49,609 nt of DNA from Bacteroidaceae bacterium (GTDB lineage: Bacteria > Bacteroidota > Bacteroidia > Bacteroidales > Bacteroidaceae). How positions within the stretch are numbered: position 1 is the stretch's first letter; every line of letters starts with the position of its first letter. The notes under the pieces were generated by a model that saw nothing but the letters and a program-made list of their open reading frames with translations, did no database searches and was not told the DNA's origin. Shown piece after piece: positions 27,415-36,699 of this stretch. The position numbers and the translations under genes were made by a program. The stretch is taken from NCBI GenBank assembly GCA_017503645.1, contig JAFVSR010000091.1, positions 1 through 49,609 of the forward strand, read 5' to 3'.

Positions 27415-28842
27415 ATGAAAAACGAGCGTTCGGAGGTTTTGTACATATTGTTCAATAACTGTGTGTTTGCAAAGAACGATGGTAAATTGGCTGCTGTTCT
27501 TGGCTATGGCAAGAACAGCCGTACAACAATTTCAAAGATAAAAGAGGGAATTGCCGTCACCGATAAGACGATAAATGACATTTGGAAAAAACTGTGCGAT
27601 ACTTTCTTTATGAGTGATGAGGAACTTTGCGTGGTTGCCGAAAGTGTGGCGTTAGGCCGAAATCTGTTGAGCGAGTTACAAGGCTGTTATGGGGTGGGGA
27701 AAGAGTGGTTTGACGATGCGTTTGCGGCACTGCTCACCGAGAACTACCCTGCACTGCCCAAGCGATTTGAGAAAGTGCTCTCGAGTAACTTGCAGGATAT
27801 GAAACAGCGTGCCTCTGAGATATATTACGGAATGCTTGCTTATGCATATATTACTTATAAAAATATTATCCCCTACACAGCTGCAGGTGCGAGGGGGCTG
27901 CACACACGCCTGTACGGAATGAACGAGATGCTTGCCAAACTGTTCCCTGCAAATTCGCGGGCCTTTACAGCAACGCAAAGAGCGATAGAAACCGACCTTG
28001 CCGACGAGCATCTTAACATTTTGAAACTTATTTACAATTTAAGGGCTATATTTGCCAATTATGCAGAGGAGGATTACTTTGAATATTACCTGCGTGGAAA
28101 AGGGCATTTGCTTGAAGTGGGAGATGACTCTTTTTGGGTTTATCCCAATGAGAAATTTGCTGCGGGGAGCGTGGTTTATTACTTTAGTGTGATTGCTACA
28201 AAATCTAAACTGCGCGGGGCATATAATGTAATGAAATTGTGTGCTGCCAATGAACGCCGTGACTCTTTTCAGTTGGCAGAATCGTACAACTTCATATTCC
28301 TTGTTGCAAACGACAGGGAGCACACGCAGATATTGCAGATAACCGACTATAAGAGCGGTACAATAGCATATGCCGTTTATTCTTACGACTACGACACACG
28401 TGTGCTTGAACTGGAGTTTTGCGATGATTCCAAGAATATCTTCGCTCTGCCCCGGGTGATGAAATGCATTGAACTCGACGAGCCGAAAGAGCGTGATGAA
28501 AAAGTGTGGGCAAACATACTTGGCGAGCTGTTGAAAGACCGATGCCGGAACTTTATTTTGGAGGCTGTGAACTCTTCGGTGGAGAGTGAATATGTTTACC
28601 TTAATGAGTATTCCGTAACCAATGTGATAATTGACAGAAAAAACGTGGTTCTGTTTATTGAAAATAACGGACAAAAACAGTGCTTTACAATCCCTGTCGA
28701 TGCATATCCCTTCTTTGCAAAACTATCCCCGTTGGAATTTGTTTCCGTGGCTCGTTTAAAGAGGAGTGGGGAACTTTTTGTTTGCTGGAACAACCTTGGG
28801 CAGTATCTCCCATTCTCGGCCTTTGAGGTGGAGGGGTGTTAG
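27415..28842 (+). CDS. Uncharacterised protein with possible N-terminal HTH and C-terminal DUF2442-like domain
   Basis: 475 aa, not recognised as a named family. The N-terminus (KLAAVLGYGKNSRTTISKIKEG, in two parts, about residues 23-44, then DKTINDIWKKL) has the spacing of a Cro-type helix-turn-helix. The middle, about 100-390, is helical then beta-rich and unassigned. The last 80 residues (VTNVIIDRKNVVLFIENNGQ through LFVCWNNLGQYLPF) resemble DUF2442, a small domain found with antitoxins and regulators. It is transcribed away from the RiPP operon and separated from it by about 600 bp, so a regulatory role is possible. No transmembrane segment or signal peptide. Confidence 0.55.
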   Translation: MKNERSEVLYILFNNCVFAKNDGKLAAVLGYGKNSRTTISKIKEGIAVTDKTINDIWKKLCDTFFMSDEELCVVAESVALGRNLLSELQGCYGVGKEWFDDAFAALLTENYPALPKRFEKVLSSNLQDMKQRASEIYYGMLAYAYITYKNIIPYTAAGARGLHTRLYGMNEMLAKLFPANSRAFTATQRAIETDLADEHLNILKLIYNLRAIFANYAEEDYFEYYLRGKGHLLEVGDDSFWVYPNEKFAAGSVVYYFSVIATKSKLRGAYNVMKLCAANERRDSFQLAESYNFIFLVANDREHTQILQITDYKSGTIAYAVYSYDYDTRVLELEFCDDSKNIFALPRVMKCIELDEPKERDEKVWANILGELLKDRCRNFILEAVNSSVESEYVYLNEYSVTNVIIDRKNVVLFIENNGQKQCFTIPVDAYPFFAKLSPLEFVSVARLKRSGELFVCWNNLGQYLPFSAFEVEGC

Positions 28843-28926
28843 CGGTTTTCTTTTGTTTTCTGCCGTTTTACCTCGGATTTTAACTTTTACGCCCGTTATT
28901 ATAATATAAATATTAAATTTTATTTG

Positions 28927-28934
28927 TATCTTCG
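28927..28934 (+). promoter_or_regulatory. -7 element variant for lepA
   Basis: TATCTTCG followed by CGCAA, about 78 nt before the lepA ATG. The -33 is not clear. Confidence 0.4.
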
Positions 28935-29011
28935 CGCAAAATTACGCGGGCGCGCGCCGTTATGTATGGTGCGGTGGCCGCGATTGAGGAAAGAAAAGAA
29001 GAAAACAAGAT

Positions 29012-30793
29012 ATGGATAAAATCAGGAATTTTTGTATTATAGCACACATCGACCATGGTAAATCTACCTTGGCCGACCGTTTGTTGGAAACCACAAAGAC
29101 CATAAACATTACCGAGGGGCAGATGCTTGACAATATGGACCTGGAGAAGGAGCGCGGTATCACCATCAAGAGCCACGCCATTCAAATGGAGTATATGTAC
29201 GAGGGTGAGAAATATACGCTTAACCTCATAGACACTCCGGGGCACGTGGACTTTTCGTACGAGGTGTCACGCTCTATTGCTGCTTGCGAGGGTGCTTTGC
29301 TAGTGGTTGATGCCACACAGGGCGTGCAAGCGCAGACGATTTCGAACCTTTATATGGCTGTGGACCAGGGACTGGAGATTATCCCTGTGATTAACAAGTG
29401 CGATATGATAAACGCTATGCCCGAGGAGGTGAAAGACGAGATTGTGGACCTCATTGGTTGCGACCGCGACGAGATTATAGAGGCCAGCGGAAAGACCGGT
29501 ATGGGCGTGGAGGAGATTCTGCGTGCGGTGGTGGAGCGTATCCCCGCTCCCGTGGGTGACGAAGAGGCTCCTTTGCAGGCGCTCATCTTCGATTCGGTGT
29601 TCAACTCGTTCCGTGGCATCATTGCATACTTTAAGATTACGAACGGCGTGTTGCGCAAGGGCGACAAGGTAAAGTTCTTTAATACAGGCAAAGAGTATGA
29701 CGCCGACGAAATTGGTGTATTGAAGATGGAGTTGTCGCCGCGTCAGGAACTGCGCACGGGCGATGTGGGTTACATTATTTCGGGTATAAAGACATCGCGC
29801 GAGGTGAAGGTGGGCGACACCATCACACACATTGCAAAGCCCTGTTCATCGGCCATTGCGGGATTCGAGGAGGTGAAGCCTATGGTGTTCGCCGGTGTAT
29901 ATCCCATTGAGGCCGAGGACTACGAGGACCTGCGTGCTTCGCTCGAAAAATTGCAACTGAACGACGCCTCGCTCACATTCACACCCGAGTCGTCGGCAGC
30001 GTTAGGCTTTGGTTTCCGTTGCGGTTTCCTGGGCCTGTTGCATATGGAGATTGTGCAGGAGCGCTTGGACCGCGAGTTCGATATGAGCGTTATCACCACC
30101 GTGCCTAACGTTTCGTATATGGTGTATGACAAGCAGGGTAATGTGCAGGAGGTGCACAACCCCGGCGGTATGCCCGACCAAACTTTGATTGACCACATCG
30201 AGGAACCATACATAAATGCAAGCATAATAACCCGCGCAGAGTACATAGGCCCCATTATGACCTTGTGTTTGTCGAAGCGTGGCGAGCTGCAGAAACAGGA
30301 GTTCATCACCGGCAACCGTGTGGATATACGCTTCCTGTTGCCGCTTGGCGAGATTGTGATAGATTTCTACGATAAACTCAAGAGTATTTCAAAGGGATAT
30401 GCTTCGTTCGACTATCACCCTGCGGGTTTCCGCACATCGAAGCTCATAAAGCTCGATATACTTTTGAACGGTGAGCCTGTCGATGCCCTCTCTACACTCA
30501 CCCACGTGGACAACGCTTACGGGCTTGGCCGCCAGATGTGCGAGAAGCTGCGCGACCTTATTCCCCGCCAGCAGTTCGACATTGCTCTGCAGGCCGCCAT
30601 TGGTACAAAGATTATTGCCCGCGAGACTATAAAGCAGGTGCGCAAGGATGTGACTGCAAAGTGTTACGGTGGCGACGTGTCGCGTAAGCGCAAGCTGCTG
30701 GAGAAGCAGAAGAAGGGTAAAAAGCGTATGAAGCAAATTGGTAACGTGGAGGTGCCGCAAAAGGCCTTCCTTGCCGTTCTCAAGCTCGACTAA
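29012..30793 (+). CDS. lepA: Elongation factor 4 (LepA), ribosomal back-translocase GTPase
   Basis: 593 aa, standard length. G1 [17 protein letters not shown]2/G3 region ERGITIKS and [12 protein letters not shown]4 NKCD. EF-G-like domains II, III and V follow, then the LepA-specific C-terminal domain ([20 protein letters not shown] and the Lys-rich [20 protein letters not shown], about 545-575). It acts on stalled or mispositioned ribosomes and in initiation-complex assembly. It stands alone in its transcription unit ahead of ftsY. Confidence 0.97.
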   Translation: MDKIRNFCIIAHIDHGKSTLADRLLETTKTINITEGQMLDNMDLEKERGITIKSHAIQMEYMYEGEKYTLNLIDTPGHVDFSYEVSRSIAACEGALLVVDATQGVQAQTISNLYMAVDQGLEIIPVINKCDMINAMPEEVKDEIVDLIGCDRDEIIEASGKTGMGVEEILRAVVERIPAPVGDEEAPLQALIFDSVFNSFRGIIAYFKITNGVLRKGDKVKFFNTGKEYDADEIGVLKMELSPRQELRTGDVGYIISGIKTSREVKVGDTITHIAKPCSSAIAGFEEVKPMVFAGVYPIEAEDYEDLRASLEKLQLNDASLTFTPESSAALGFGFRCGFLGLLHMEIVQERLDREFDMSVITTVPNVSYMVYDKQGNVQEVHNPGGMPDQTLIDHIEEPYINASIITRAEYIGPIMTLCLSKRGELQKQEFITGNRVDIRFLLPLGEIVIDFYDKLKSISKGYASFDYHPAGFRTSKLIKLDILLNGEPVDALSTLTHVDNAYGLGRQMCEKLRDLIPRQQFDIALQAAIGTKIIARETIKQVRKDVTAKCYGGDVSRKRKLLEKQKKGKKRMKQIGNVEVPQKAFLAVLKLD

Positions 30794-30815
30794 AGCATTT
30801 GTTGCGGGCGCTTGT

Positions 30816-30844
30816 GAGATTTCTCACATACGTTCGAAATGACA
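30816..30844 (-). repeat. Dispersed intergenic repeat, copy 3
   Basis: On the minus strand it begins TGTCATTTCGAACG and ends GTGAGAAATCTC, in the lepA-ftsY gap. Confidence 0.7.
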
Positions 30845-30940
30845 ATAAATGCAGGGGGCAACCCCAAATAAGATAATAGAAACTAAATTCGTTGCTCCAT
30901 TTTGTAATGGCAAGGGATTAACATAAAACTTAAAAAGAAT

Positions 30941-31894
30941 ATGGGAATATTCAGTTTTTTTACAAAAGAGAAAAAAGAGGTTCTTGACAAGGGATTGTCC
31001 AAGACCAAAGAGAGCGTGTTTGGAAAAATTGCACGCGCAATAGTAGGAAAGACCGAGATTGACGACGAGGTGCTCGACAATCTCGAGGAGATACTCATAA
31101 CATCCGACGTGGGTGTGGAAACCACCCTTAAGATAGTGGAGCGTGTGCAGGCACGTGCCGCCCGCGACAAGTATATGGGCACAGCCGAGCTCAATGCGCT
31201 GTTGAAGGAAGAGATTGCAGCCCTGCTTATGGAGAACAACACCGAGGACAACGGCTCATTCGACTTCCCCACGACACCCGGGCAGCCATACGTGATAATG
31301 GTTGTGGGTGTGAACGGTGTGGGCAAGACCACTACCATAGGCAAGCTGGCACACCAGTTCAAGAAGGCGGGCAAGAAGGTCTATCTTGGTGCTGCCGACA
31401 CATTCCGTGCAGCTGCCGTGGAGCAGCTTGTGGAGTGGGGGCACCGTGCCGATGTTCCTGTTATAAAGCAGGGAATGGGCAGCGACCCTGCATCGGTGGC
31501 ATACGACACGCTGTCGTCGGCCGTGGCTAATGGTGCCGACGTGGTGATTATCGACACCGCGGGCCGTTTGCACAACAAGGTGGGCCTTATGAACGAGCTC
31601 ACAAAGATAAAGAATGTGATGAAGAAGATTCTGCCCGATGCTCCCAACGATGTGCTTCTTGTGCTCGACGGCTCCACAGGACAAAATGCCTTTGAGCAGG
31701 CAAAGCAGTTTACAAAGGCCACCGAGGTGAGCTCGCTTGCAATAACCAAGCTCGACGGCACCGCTAAGGGTGGTGTGGTCATTGGTATAAGCGACCAGTT
31801 CAAGATACCGGTGAAATACATTGGTCTGGGCGAGGGCATAGACCACTTGCAGATATTCAACAGAGCGGAGTTTGTGGATTCTCTTTTCGGATAA
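30941..31894 (+). CDS. ftsY: Signal recognition particle receptor FtsY
   Basis: 317 aa. An N domain (residues 1-95, helical) precedes the SRP-type G domain with GVNGVGKTTTIGKLA, DTFRAAAVEQL, DTAGRLHN, and TKLDGTAKGG. The acidic A domain of E. coli is absent, as in many Bacteroidota. It docks SRP-ribosome complexes to the membrane for co-translational insertion. The rimO start lies 10 nt after its stop, so the two are co-transcribed. Confidence 0.97.
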   Translation: MGIFSFFTKEKKEVLDKGLSKTKESVFGKIARAIVGKTEIDDEVLDNLEEILITSDVGVETTLKIVERVQARAARDKYMGTAELNALLKEEIAALLMENNTEDNGSFDFPTTPGQPYVIMVVGVNGVGKTTTIGKLAHQFKKAGKKVYLGAADTFRAAAVEQLVEWGHRADVPVIKQGMGSDPASVAYDTLSSAVANGADVVIIDTAGRLHNKVGLMNELTKIKNVMKKILPDAPNDVLLVLDGSTGQNAFEQAKQFTKATEVSSLAITKLDGTAKGGVVIGISDQFKIPVKYIGLGEGIDHLQIFNRAEFVDSLFG

Positions 31895-31904
31895 ACACCA
31901 AGGA

Positions 31905-33206
31905 ATGAAAAAGAATTGTGTTGATGTGATTACTATGGGCTGTTCCAAGAATCTTGTGGATTCGGAACAGCTTATGCGCCAATTAAAGGAGTGTGGCTAC
32001 GAGGTTACTCACGACAGTGAGGAGCCCTGTGGCAGCATAGCCGTTATAAACACTTGCGGCTTCATTGGTGATGCAAAGCAGGAGTCGATAAATATGATTC
32101 TGGAATTTTGCGAGCGCAAGGAGCAGGGCGACCTGGAAAAACTCTATGTGATGGGTTGCTTGTCAGAGCGTTACCTCACCGAGCTGCGCGAGGAGATTAC
32201 ACAGGTGGATAAATTCTATGGCAAGTTCAACTGGAAGGAACTGATTGCCGACCTTAAAAAGGAGTATAAGCCCGAGATTGCACACGAAAGGGTGCTATCT
32301 ACGCCATCGCACTACGCTTTCCTTAAGATATCGGAGGGCTGCAACCGCCGTTGCGCATACTGTGCAATACCCATAATAACCGGAGCACACGTGTCGCGCC
32401 CCATCGAAGAGATTCTCAACGAGGTGCGTTACCTTGTGGCGCAGGGGGTGAAGGAGTTCCAGATTATAGCACAGGAGCTCACATATTACGGCATAGACAT
32501 ATACAAGAAACAGGCCATCGCCGAGTTGGTGGAGCGCATTGCCGACATCGAAGGGGTGGAGTGGATACGCTTGCACTATGCATACCCGCTGCATTTCCCC
32601 GAGGAACTTTTGCGTGTGATGCGCGAGAGAAAGAATGTGTGCAAATATCTCGACATAGCCCTGCAGCACGTGAGCACAAAAATCCTGAAGAAGATGCAGC
32701 GCCACGTAACCAAAGAGGACACATACGCGCTCATTGAGAAGATGCGCCGCGAGGTGCCGGGAATATGCATACGCACCACAATGATGGTGGGCTTCCCGGG
32801 GGAGACCGACAAGGACTTTGAGGAGCTTATGGATTTTGTTAAATGGGCAAAATTCGACCGCCTGGGAGCGTTTGCATACAGCGAGGAGGATGGCACATAC
32901 GCTGCCGAGAACTACCGCGACAATGTGTCGAAGAAGAAAAAACAGGAACGCCTCGACCGCTTAATGGAGGTGCAGCAAAGGATTTCCACCCGCTTGAACG
33001 AGGAGAAGGTGGGCAAGGTGTTCAAGACGATTATAGACCGTGTGGAGGGAGATTACTACATAGGCCGCACGGAGTTCGACTCGCCCGACGTAGATACCGA
33101 AGTGCTTATACACACCGGCGAGGGCGAGATGAAGATAGGGGAGTTCTATGATGTGCTCATTATCGATGCCACCGAGTTCGACCTTATGGGAAGAGTGAGT
33201 AAATAA
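31905..33206 (+). CDS. rimO: Ribosomal protein S12 methylthiotransferase RimO
   Basis: 433 aa from the ATG at 31905, preceded by AAGGA; the longer frame from 31872 would overlap ftsY. The N-terminal UPF0004 domain has Cys in GCSKN, NTCGF and MGCLSERY for the auxiliary cluster. The radical SAM motif is CNRRCAYC, and the C-terminal TRAM domain (about 370-430) ends in EFDLMGRV. It adds a methylthio group to the conserved Asp of ribosomal protein S12. The E-F-D-L TRAM end and the short N-terminus favour RimO over MiaB. Confidence 0.95.
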   Translation: MKKNCVDVITMGCSKNLVDSEQLMRQLKECGYEVTHDSEEPCGSIAVINTCGFIGDAKQESINMILEFCERKEQGDLEKLYVMGCLSERYLTELREEITQVDKFYGKFNWKELIADLKKEYKPEIAHERVLSTPSHYAFLKISEGCNRRCAYCAIPIITGAHVSRPIEEILNEVRYLVAQGVKEFQIIAQELTYYGIDIYKKQAIAELVERIADIEGVEWIRLHYAYPLHFPEELLRVMRERKNVCKYLDIALQHVSTKILKKMQRHVTKEDTYALIEKMRREVPGICIRTTMMVGFPGETDKDFEELMDFVKWAKFDRLGAFAYSEEDGTYAAENYRDNVSKKKKQERLDRLMEVQQRISTRLNEEKVGKVFKTIIDRVEGDYYIGRTEFDSPDVDTEVLIHTGEGEMKIGEFYDVLIIDATEFDLMGRVSK

Positions 33207-33218
33207 CAAATAACCAAT

Positions 33219-33494
33219 ATGAACAATAAAGAATTTATCAGCAAGCTGGCTAAACGATGCGGAATAGCAGCCGCAGAGGCCGCGGCAGGTGTTGACTCGT
33301 TTGTGGCGGTGATGACTGAGAGGTTGAAGGAGAACGACCAATTGAACGTGTCGGGCTTTGGAGTATTTGAAGTGAAGATGCGCAAGGAGAGGGTTTCGGT
33401 AAATCCCAAGACCGGGCAGCGCTTTTTAGTGCCACCAAAGATTGTGCCCTCATTCCGCCCAAGCAGTAAACTCAAAGATAAATTCAACGAATAA
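33219..33494 (+). CDS. HU family DNA-binding protein
   Basis: 91 aa. Typical HU: helical N-terminus, the GFGVFEVKMRKERVSVNPKTG segment split by the beta-arm base, then the arm and the C-terminal helix PSFRPSSKLKDKFN. It bends DNA and shapes the nucleoid. It lies 12 nt after rimO and 11 nt before a second HU-related gene, so it sits in the ftsY-rimO operon. Confidence 0.92.
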   Translation: MNNKEFISKLAKRCGIAAAEAAAGVDSFVAVMTERLKENDQLNVSGFGVFEVKMRKERVSVNPKTGQRFLVPPKIVPSFRPSSKLKDKFNE

Positions 33495-33505
33495 AACGCA
33501 GAGCT

Positions 33506-34681
33506 ATGGATGCAAAACTGAATCATTCGGACCTGTCGGCTCTGCTTGCCAAGCAAGCCGAAATCTCGGGAGCAAAAGCAGAGGTCTTTACAAAGGCGTT
33601 CTTCGATATTATATTGGAGGGGCTGGAACAAGACGGTATGGTGAAAATCAACGGCTTGGGAACATTCAAGGTAACCGATGTTGCCAGCCGCAGCAGTGTG
33701 GATGTGAACACCGGCGAAAAGATAGAGATTAAAGGGCATAAGAAACTCACATTCCTCCCTGCCGATTCGCTAAAGGAGAAGGTGAACCAGCCGTTTGCAA
33801 TGTTTGAACCTGTGGAGATTGACGAGAGTTATGTAGATGACAGCGAGGAACCTGCGATGAATGAAACCGAGGCGCAAGAGGACGCAACCGCGGTGGAAGA
33901 TACTCCCGTGACTACACCCTGCGAGGAGCCTGTAACAGTTGAAGAACCCGCAGCTGCCGAGGAGGCGGAACCCGCAGAGGATGCGGAGATACCCGCCATA
34001 AAAGAGGAAGAAGTGACGAAAGAGGAGGAAACACCCGCGACCGAGCCTGTTGCCGAGGAGGTGCCCGCTATAGAAGAAACCAAAGAGGAAGCAAAAGAAG
34101 CAACCGCCGAGCCTGTGGCCGAAAATGCCGTAAGTGAGCAACCTGCACAAAGAGAGGTAAAGAACAGCTACCCAATTACCGAACCTGCACCCGCAACCGC
34201 AAAACCCACTACAAATAGAAAAAGGGGTGTTATATACACCTTATTTATAATTGCAGCAATATTGGTTGCTGTGATAATCTATTTGCGCCCACAGTTGTTT
34301 GGTATTGTGGAAACCGGTAAAAAAACTGTTGCAACCGTTGAAACCACTCCCACAAAAGTGGTGGAAGAGGTAAAACCGGATAGCGTTGAGGTTGCTGCAG
34401 AACAGCCAATAGAGGAGCCATACACATTTGCTATGGTTGACGAGCTTGCTGTCAAGAGCGTGGGCTCAATCACACGTGGCGACACATTGCTCTATGTGGC
34501 CAATGACACTATTGCCACCCACATCGTGGCTGCCGACGAAACGCTCGTGCGCATATCGCTTAAATATTATGGTGACAAAAGGCTGTGGCCCTACATTGTA
34601 CAGTATAACAAACTCCACGACCCGAATGGGCTGAGCAAGGGTATGGAACTGCTTATACCTCGTTTGCAGCCTGCAAAATAG
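33506..34681 (+). CDS. HU-like DNA-binding protein with transmembrane anchor and LysM domain
   Basis: 391 aa. Residues 1-95 are an HU/IHF-like domain (GLGTFKVTDVASRSSVDVNTG in parts, then LTFLPADSLKEKV). Residues about 100-235 form a long, low-complexity Glu/Ala/Pro-rich linker. One hydrophobic segment (about 242-260) follows a NRKR stop-transfer cluster. Residues 338-386 are a LysM domain (ADETLVRISLKYYGDKRLWPYIVQYNKL then GMELLIP). The order puts the DNA-binding part in the cytoplasm and LysM in the periplasm on peptidoglycan. It could tether the chromosome to the cell wall. The domain calls are firm; the tether role is an inference. Confidence 0.85.
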   Translation: MDAKLNHSDLSALLAKQAEISGAKAEVFTKAFFDIILEGLEQDGMVKINGLGTFKVTDVASRSSVDVNTGEKIEIKGHKKLTFLPADSLKEKVNQPFAMFEPVEIDESYVDDSEEPAMNETEAQEDATAVEDTPVTTPCEEPVTVEEPAAAEEAEPAEDAEIPAIKEEEVTKEEETPATEPVAEEVPAIEETKEEAKEATAEPVAENAVSEQPAQREVKNSYPITEPAPATAKPTTNRKRGVIYTLFIIAAILVAVIIYLRPQLFGIVETGKKTVATVETTPTKVVEEVKPDSVEVAAEQPIEEPYTFAMVDELAVKSVGSITRGDTLLYVANDTIATHIVAADETLVRISLKYYGDKRLWPYIVQYNKLHDPNGLSKGMELLIPRLQPAK

Positions 34682-34764
34682 CTTGCGTGCGTTAAAGTTT
34701 CTTTAATGTAACAGAGCTTAAAGCTCTTTTAATAATATTAACATTAAAGATTAACTTAATACCG

Positions 34765-34772
34765 TAAATTTG
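34765..34772 (+). promoter_or_regulatory. -7 element of the moxR-bat operon
   Basis: TAAATTTG matches TAnnTTTG, 31 nt before the moxR ATG. A clear -33 TTG was not found at the usual distance. Confidence 0.45.
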
Positions 34773-34803
34773 GAAAAGAAATAAACAATTAAACAATAGA
34801 ATT

Positions 34804-35799
34804 ATGAATGGTGCAATGGACATCAGAGAACTTAATGAAATGATTGAAAGGCAGAGCGGCTTTGTAACCAATCTGCAAACAGGTATGGACCAGGTGATTG
34901 TGGGGCAGAAACACCTTGTGGAGTCGCTCCTCATTGGTCTTTTGGCCGACGGCCACATATTGCTCGAAGGCCTCCCCGGCTTGGCAAAAACTTTGGCTAT
35001 CAAAACATTGTCGCAACTGATTGATGCCGACTTCAGCCGCATACAGTTTACCCCCGACCTTTTGCCTGCCGACGTTATAGGTACAATGGTTTACAGCCAG
35101 AAGGATGAGGAGTTCAAGGCAAAGAAAGGTCCTGTTTTTGCAAACTTCGTACTTGCCGACGAGATTAACCGTGCCCCCGCAAAGGTGCAGAGCGCATTGC
35201 TCGAGGCTATGCAGGAGCGCCAGGTTACAATAGGCAAGGAGACATTCACACTGCCTTCGCCCTTCCTTGTACTTGCCACACAAAACCCAATAGAGCAGGA
35301 GGGTACATACCCGCTGCCCGAGGCACAGGTGGACCGTTTTATGCTCAAGGTGGTTATTGGTTACCCCGACCTCTCCGAAGAGAAGAAGATTATAAGACAG
35401 AACATAAGCGGCGAGAAGATTACCGTGAAGCCCCTTTTGAAGCCCCAGGAGATTATAGAGGCGCGCAAGGTGGTGCGCCAGGTATATCTCGACGAGAAGA
35501 TTGAGCAGTACATTGCCGATATTGTGTTTGCCACACGTTACCCCGACAAATATGGTATGAAGGATTTGAAGGAGATGATATCCTTTGGCGGTTCGCCCCG
35601 TGCATCCATCAACCTTGCTCTTGCAGCCCGTGCCTATGCATTCATCAAACGTCGCGGTTATGTTATCCCCGAGGATGTACGTGCCGTGGCCCACGATGTA
35701 TTGCGCCACCGCATTGGTTTGAGTTACGAGGCCGAGGCAAGCAACATTTCGGCCGACGAGATTGTAAGCCGCATTTTGAACAGTGTTGAAGTACCCTAA
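34804..35799 (+). CDS. MoxR family AAA+ ATPase
   Basis: 331 aa. Walker A GLPGLAKT, Walker B ADEINRAPAKVQSALLEAMQE (split), sensor 1 ATQNPIEQEG, and the PEAQVDRFMLK arginine-finger region. MoxR ATPases act as chaperones that mature or activate VWA-domain partners; here those partners are the DUF58 and BatA/BatB proteins encoded downstream. It is the first gene of the bat operon and the following gene starts 9 nt later. Confidence 0.95.
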   Translation: MNGAMDIRELNEMIERQSGFVTNLQTGMDQVIVGQKHLVESLLIGLLADGHILLEGLPGLAKTLAIKTLSQLIDADFSRIQFTPDLLPADVIGTMVYSQKDEEFKAKKGPVFANFVLADEINRAPAKVQSALLEAMQERQVTIGKETFTLPSPFLVLATQNPIEQEGTYPLPEAQVDRFMLKVVIGYPDLSEEKKIIRQNISGEKITVKPLLKPQEIIEARKVVRQVYLDEKIEQYIADIVFATRYPDKYGMKDLKEMISFGGSPRASINLALAARAYAFIKRRGYVIPEDVRAVAHDVLRHRIGLSYEAEASNISADEIVSRILNSVEVP

Positions 35800-35808
35800 C
35801 AGTATAGT

Positions 35809-36678
35809 ATGGAGACGAGTGAACTTATAAAAAAGGTTCGCAAGATTGAGATAAAGACACGCGGATTGTCTCACAATATCTTCGCCGGGCAGTACCATTC
35901 GGCCTTCAAAGGGCGTGGTATGTCGTTCAGCGAGGTGAGGGAGTACCAGTATGGCGACGATGTGCGCGACATTGACTGGAATGTTACAGCACGTTTCAAC
36001 AAACCCTTCGTAAAGGTGTTTGAGGAGGAGCGCGAGCTCACCGTTATGCTTATGGTGGATGTGTCGCAGAGCCTCGATTTCGGTACCGCAAAGCAGATGA
36101 AGCGCGATATGGTTACCGAGATTGCCGCAACGCTTGCATTTGCTGCCATACAGAACAACGACAAAATTGGCGTTATCTTCTTCTCGGATGTGGTGGAAAA
36201 ATTCATTCCGCCGCAGAAGGGCCGAAAGCATATTCTGTATATAATAAGGGAACTCATAAACTTTGAACCGGCCAGCAAGAAAACAGATATAAAGGTGCCG
36301 TTGCAGTTCCTCACAAATGCCATCAAGAAAAGATGTACGGCGTTTATGCTCAGCGACTTTATTGCCGAGCACGACTACAAGAACGCGCTCACCATAGCCA
36401 ACCGCAAGCATGATGTTGTGGCCATACGCGTATATGACCGCCGTTTGATGGAGTTGCCGCAAATAGGTCTTATGAAGATAACCGATGCCGAAAGCGGGCA
36501 GGAGATGTACATAGACACCTCGTCGAGCAAGGTGCAGAAGGCACAGCGCGAGTGGTGGAACGGGCATACCGCTGCTATGGAGGAGATTTTCAAGAAAAGC
36601 CGCGTGGACTCTGTATCGGTGCGCACCGACCAGGATTATGTGAAGGCGCTGATGTCGCTCTTTGCGATGCGTGCCTAA
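35809..36678 (+). CDS. DUF58 (VWA-like) protein
   Basis: 289 aa. The DUF58 signature VREYQYGDDVRDIDWNVTAR is present as SEVREYQYGDDVRDIDWN (about 40-57), and MLMVDVSQSLDF gives a DxSxS MIDAS of a VWA fold. It is a usual partner of MoxR. It is soluble, with no membrane segment, as in other Bacteroidota bat operons. Confidence 0.92.
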   Translation: METSELIKKVRKIEIKTRGLSHNIFAGQYHSAFKGRGMSFSEVREYQYGDDVRDIDWNVTARFNKPFVKVFEEERELTVMLMVDVSQSLDFGTAKQMKRDMVTEIAATLAFAAIQNNDKIGVIFFSDVVEKFIPPQKGRKHILYIIRELINFEPASKKTDIKVPLQFLTNAIKKRCTAFMLSDFIAEHDYKNALTIANRKHDVVAIRVYDRRLMELPQIGLMKITDAESGQEMYIDTSSSKVQKAQREWWNGHTAAMEEIFKKSRVDSVSVRTDQDYVKALMSLFAMRA

Positions 36679-36699
36679 TGCGTAAATATAAATAGAAGA

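Noticed and set aside
34691-34730. Short inverted repeats after the HU-LysM gene
   Set aside because: Stems of only 5-6 bp with weak T runs; too weak to call a terminator.
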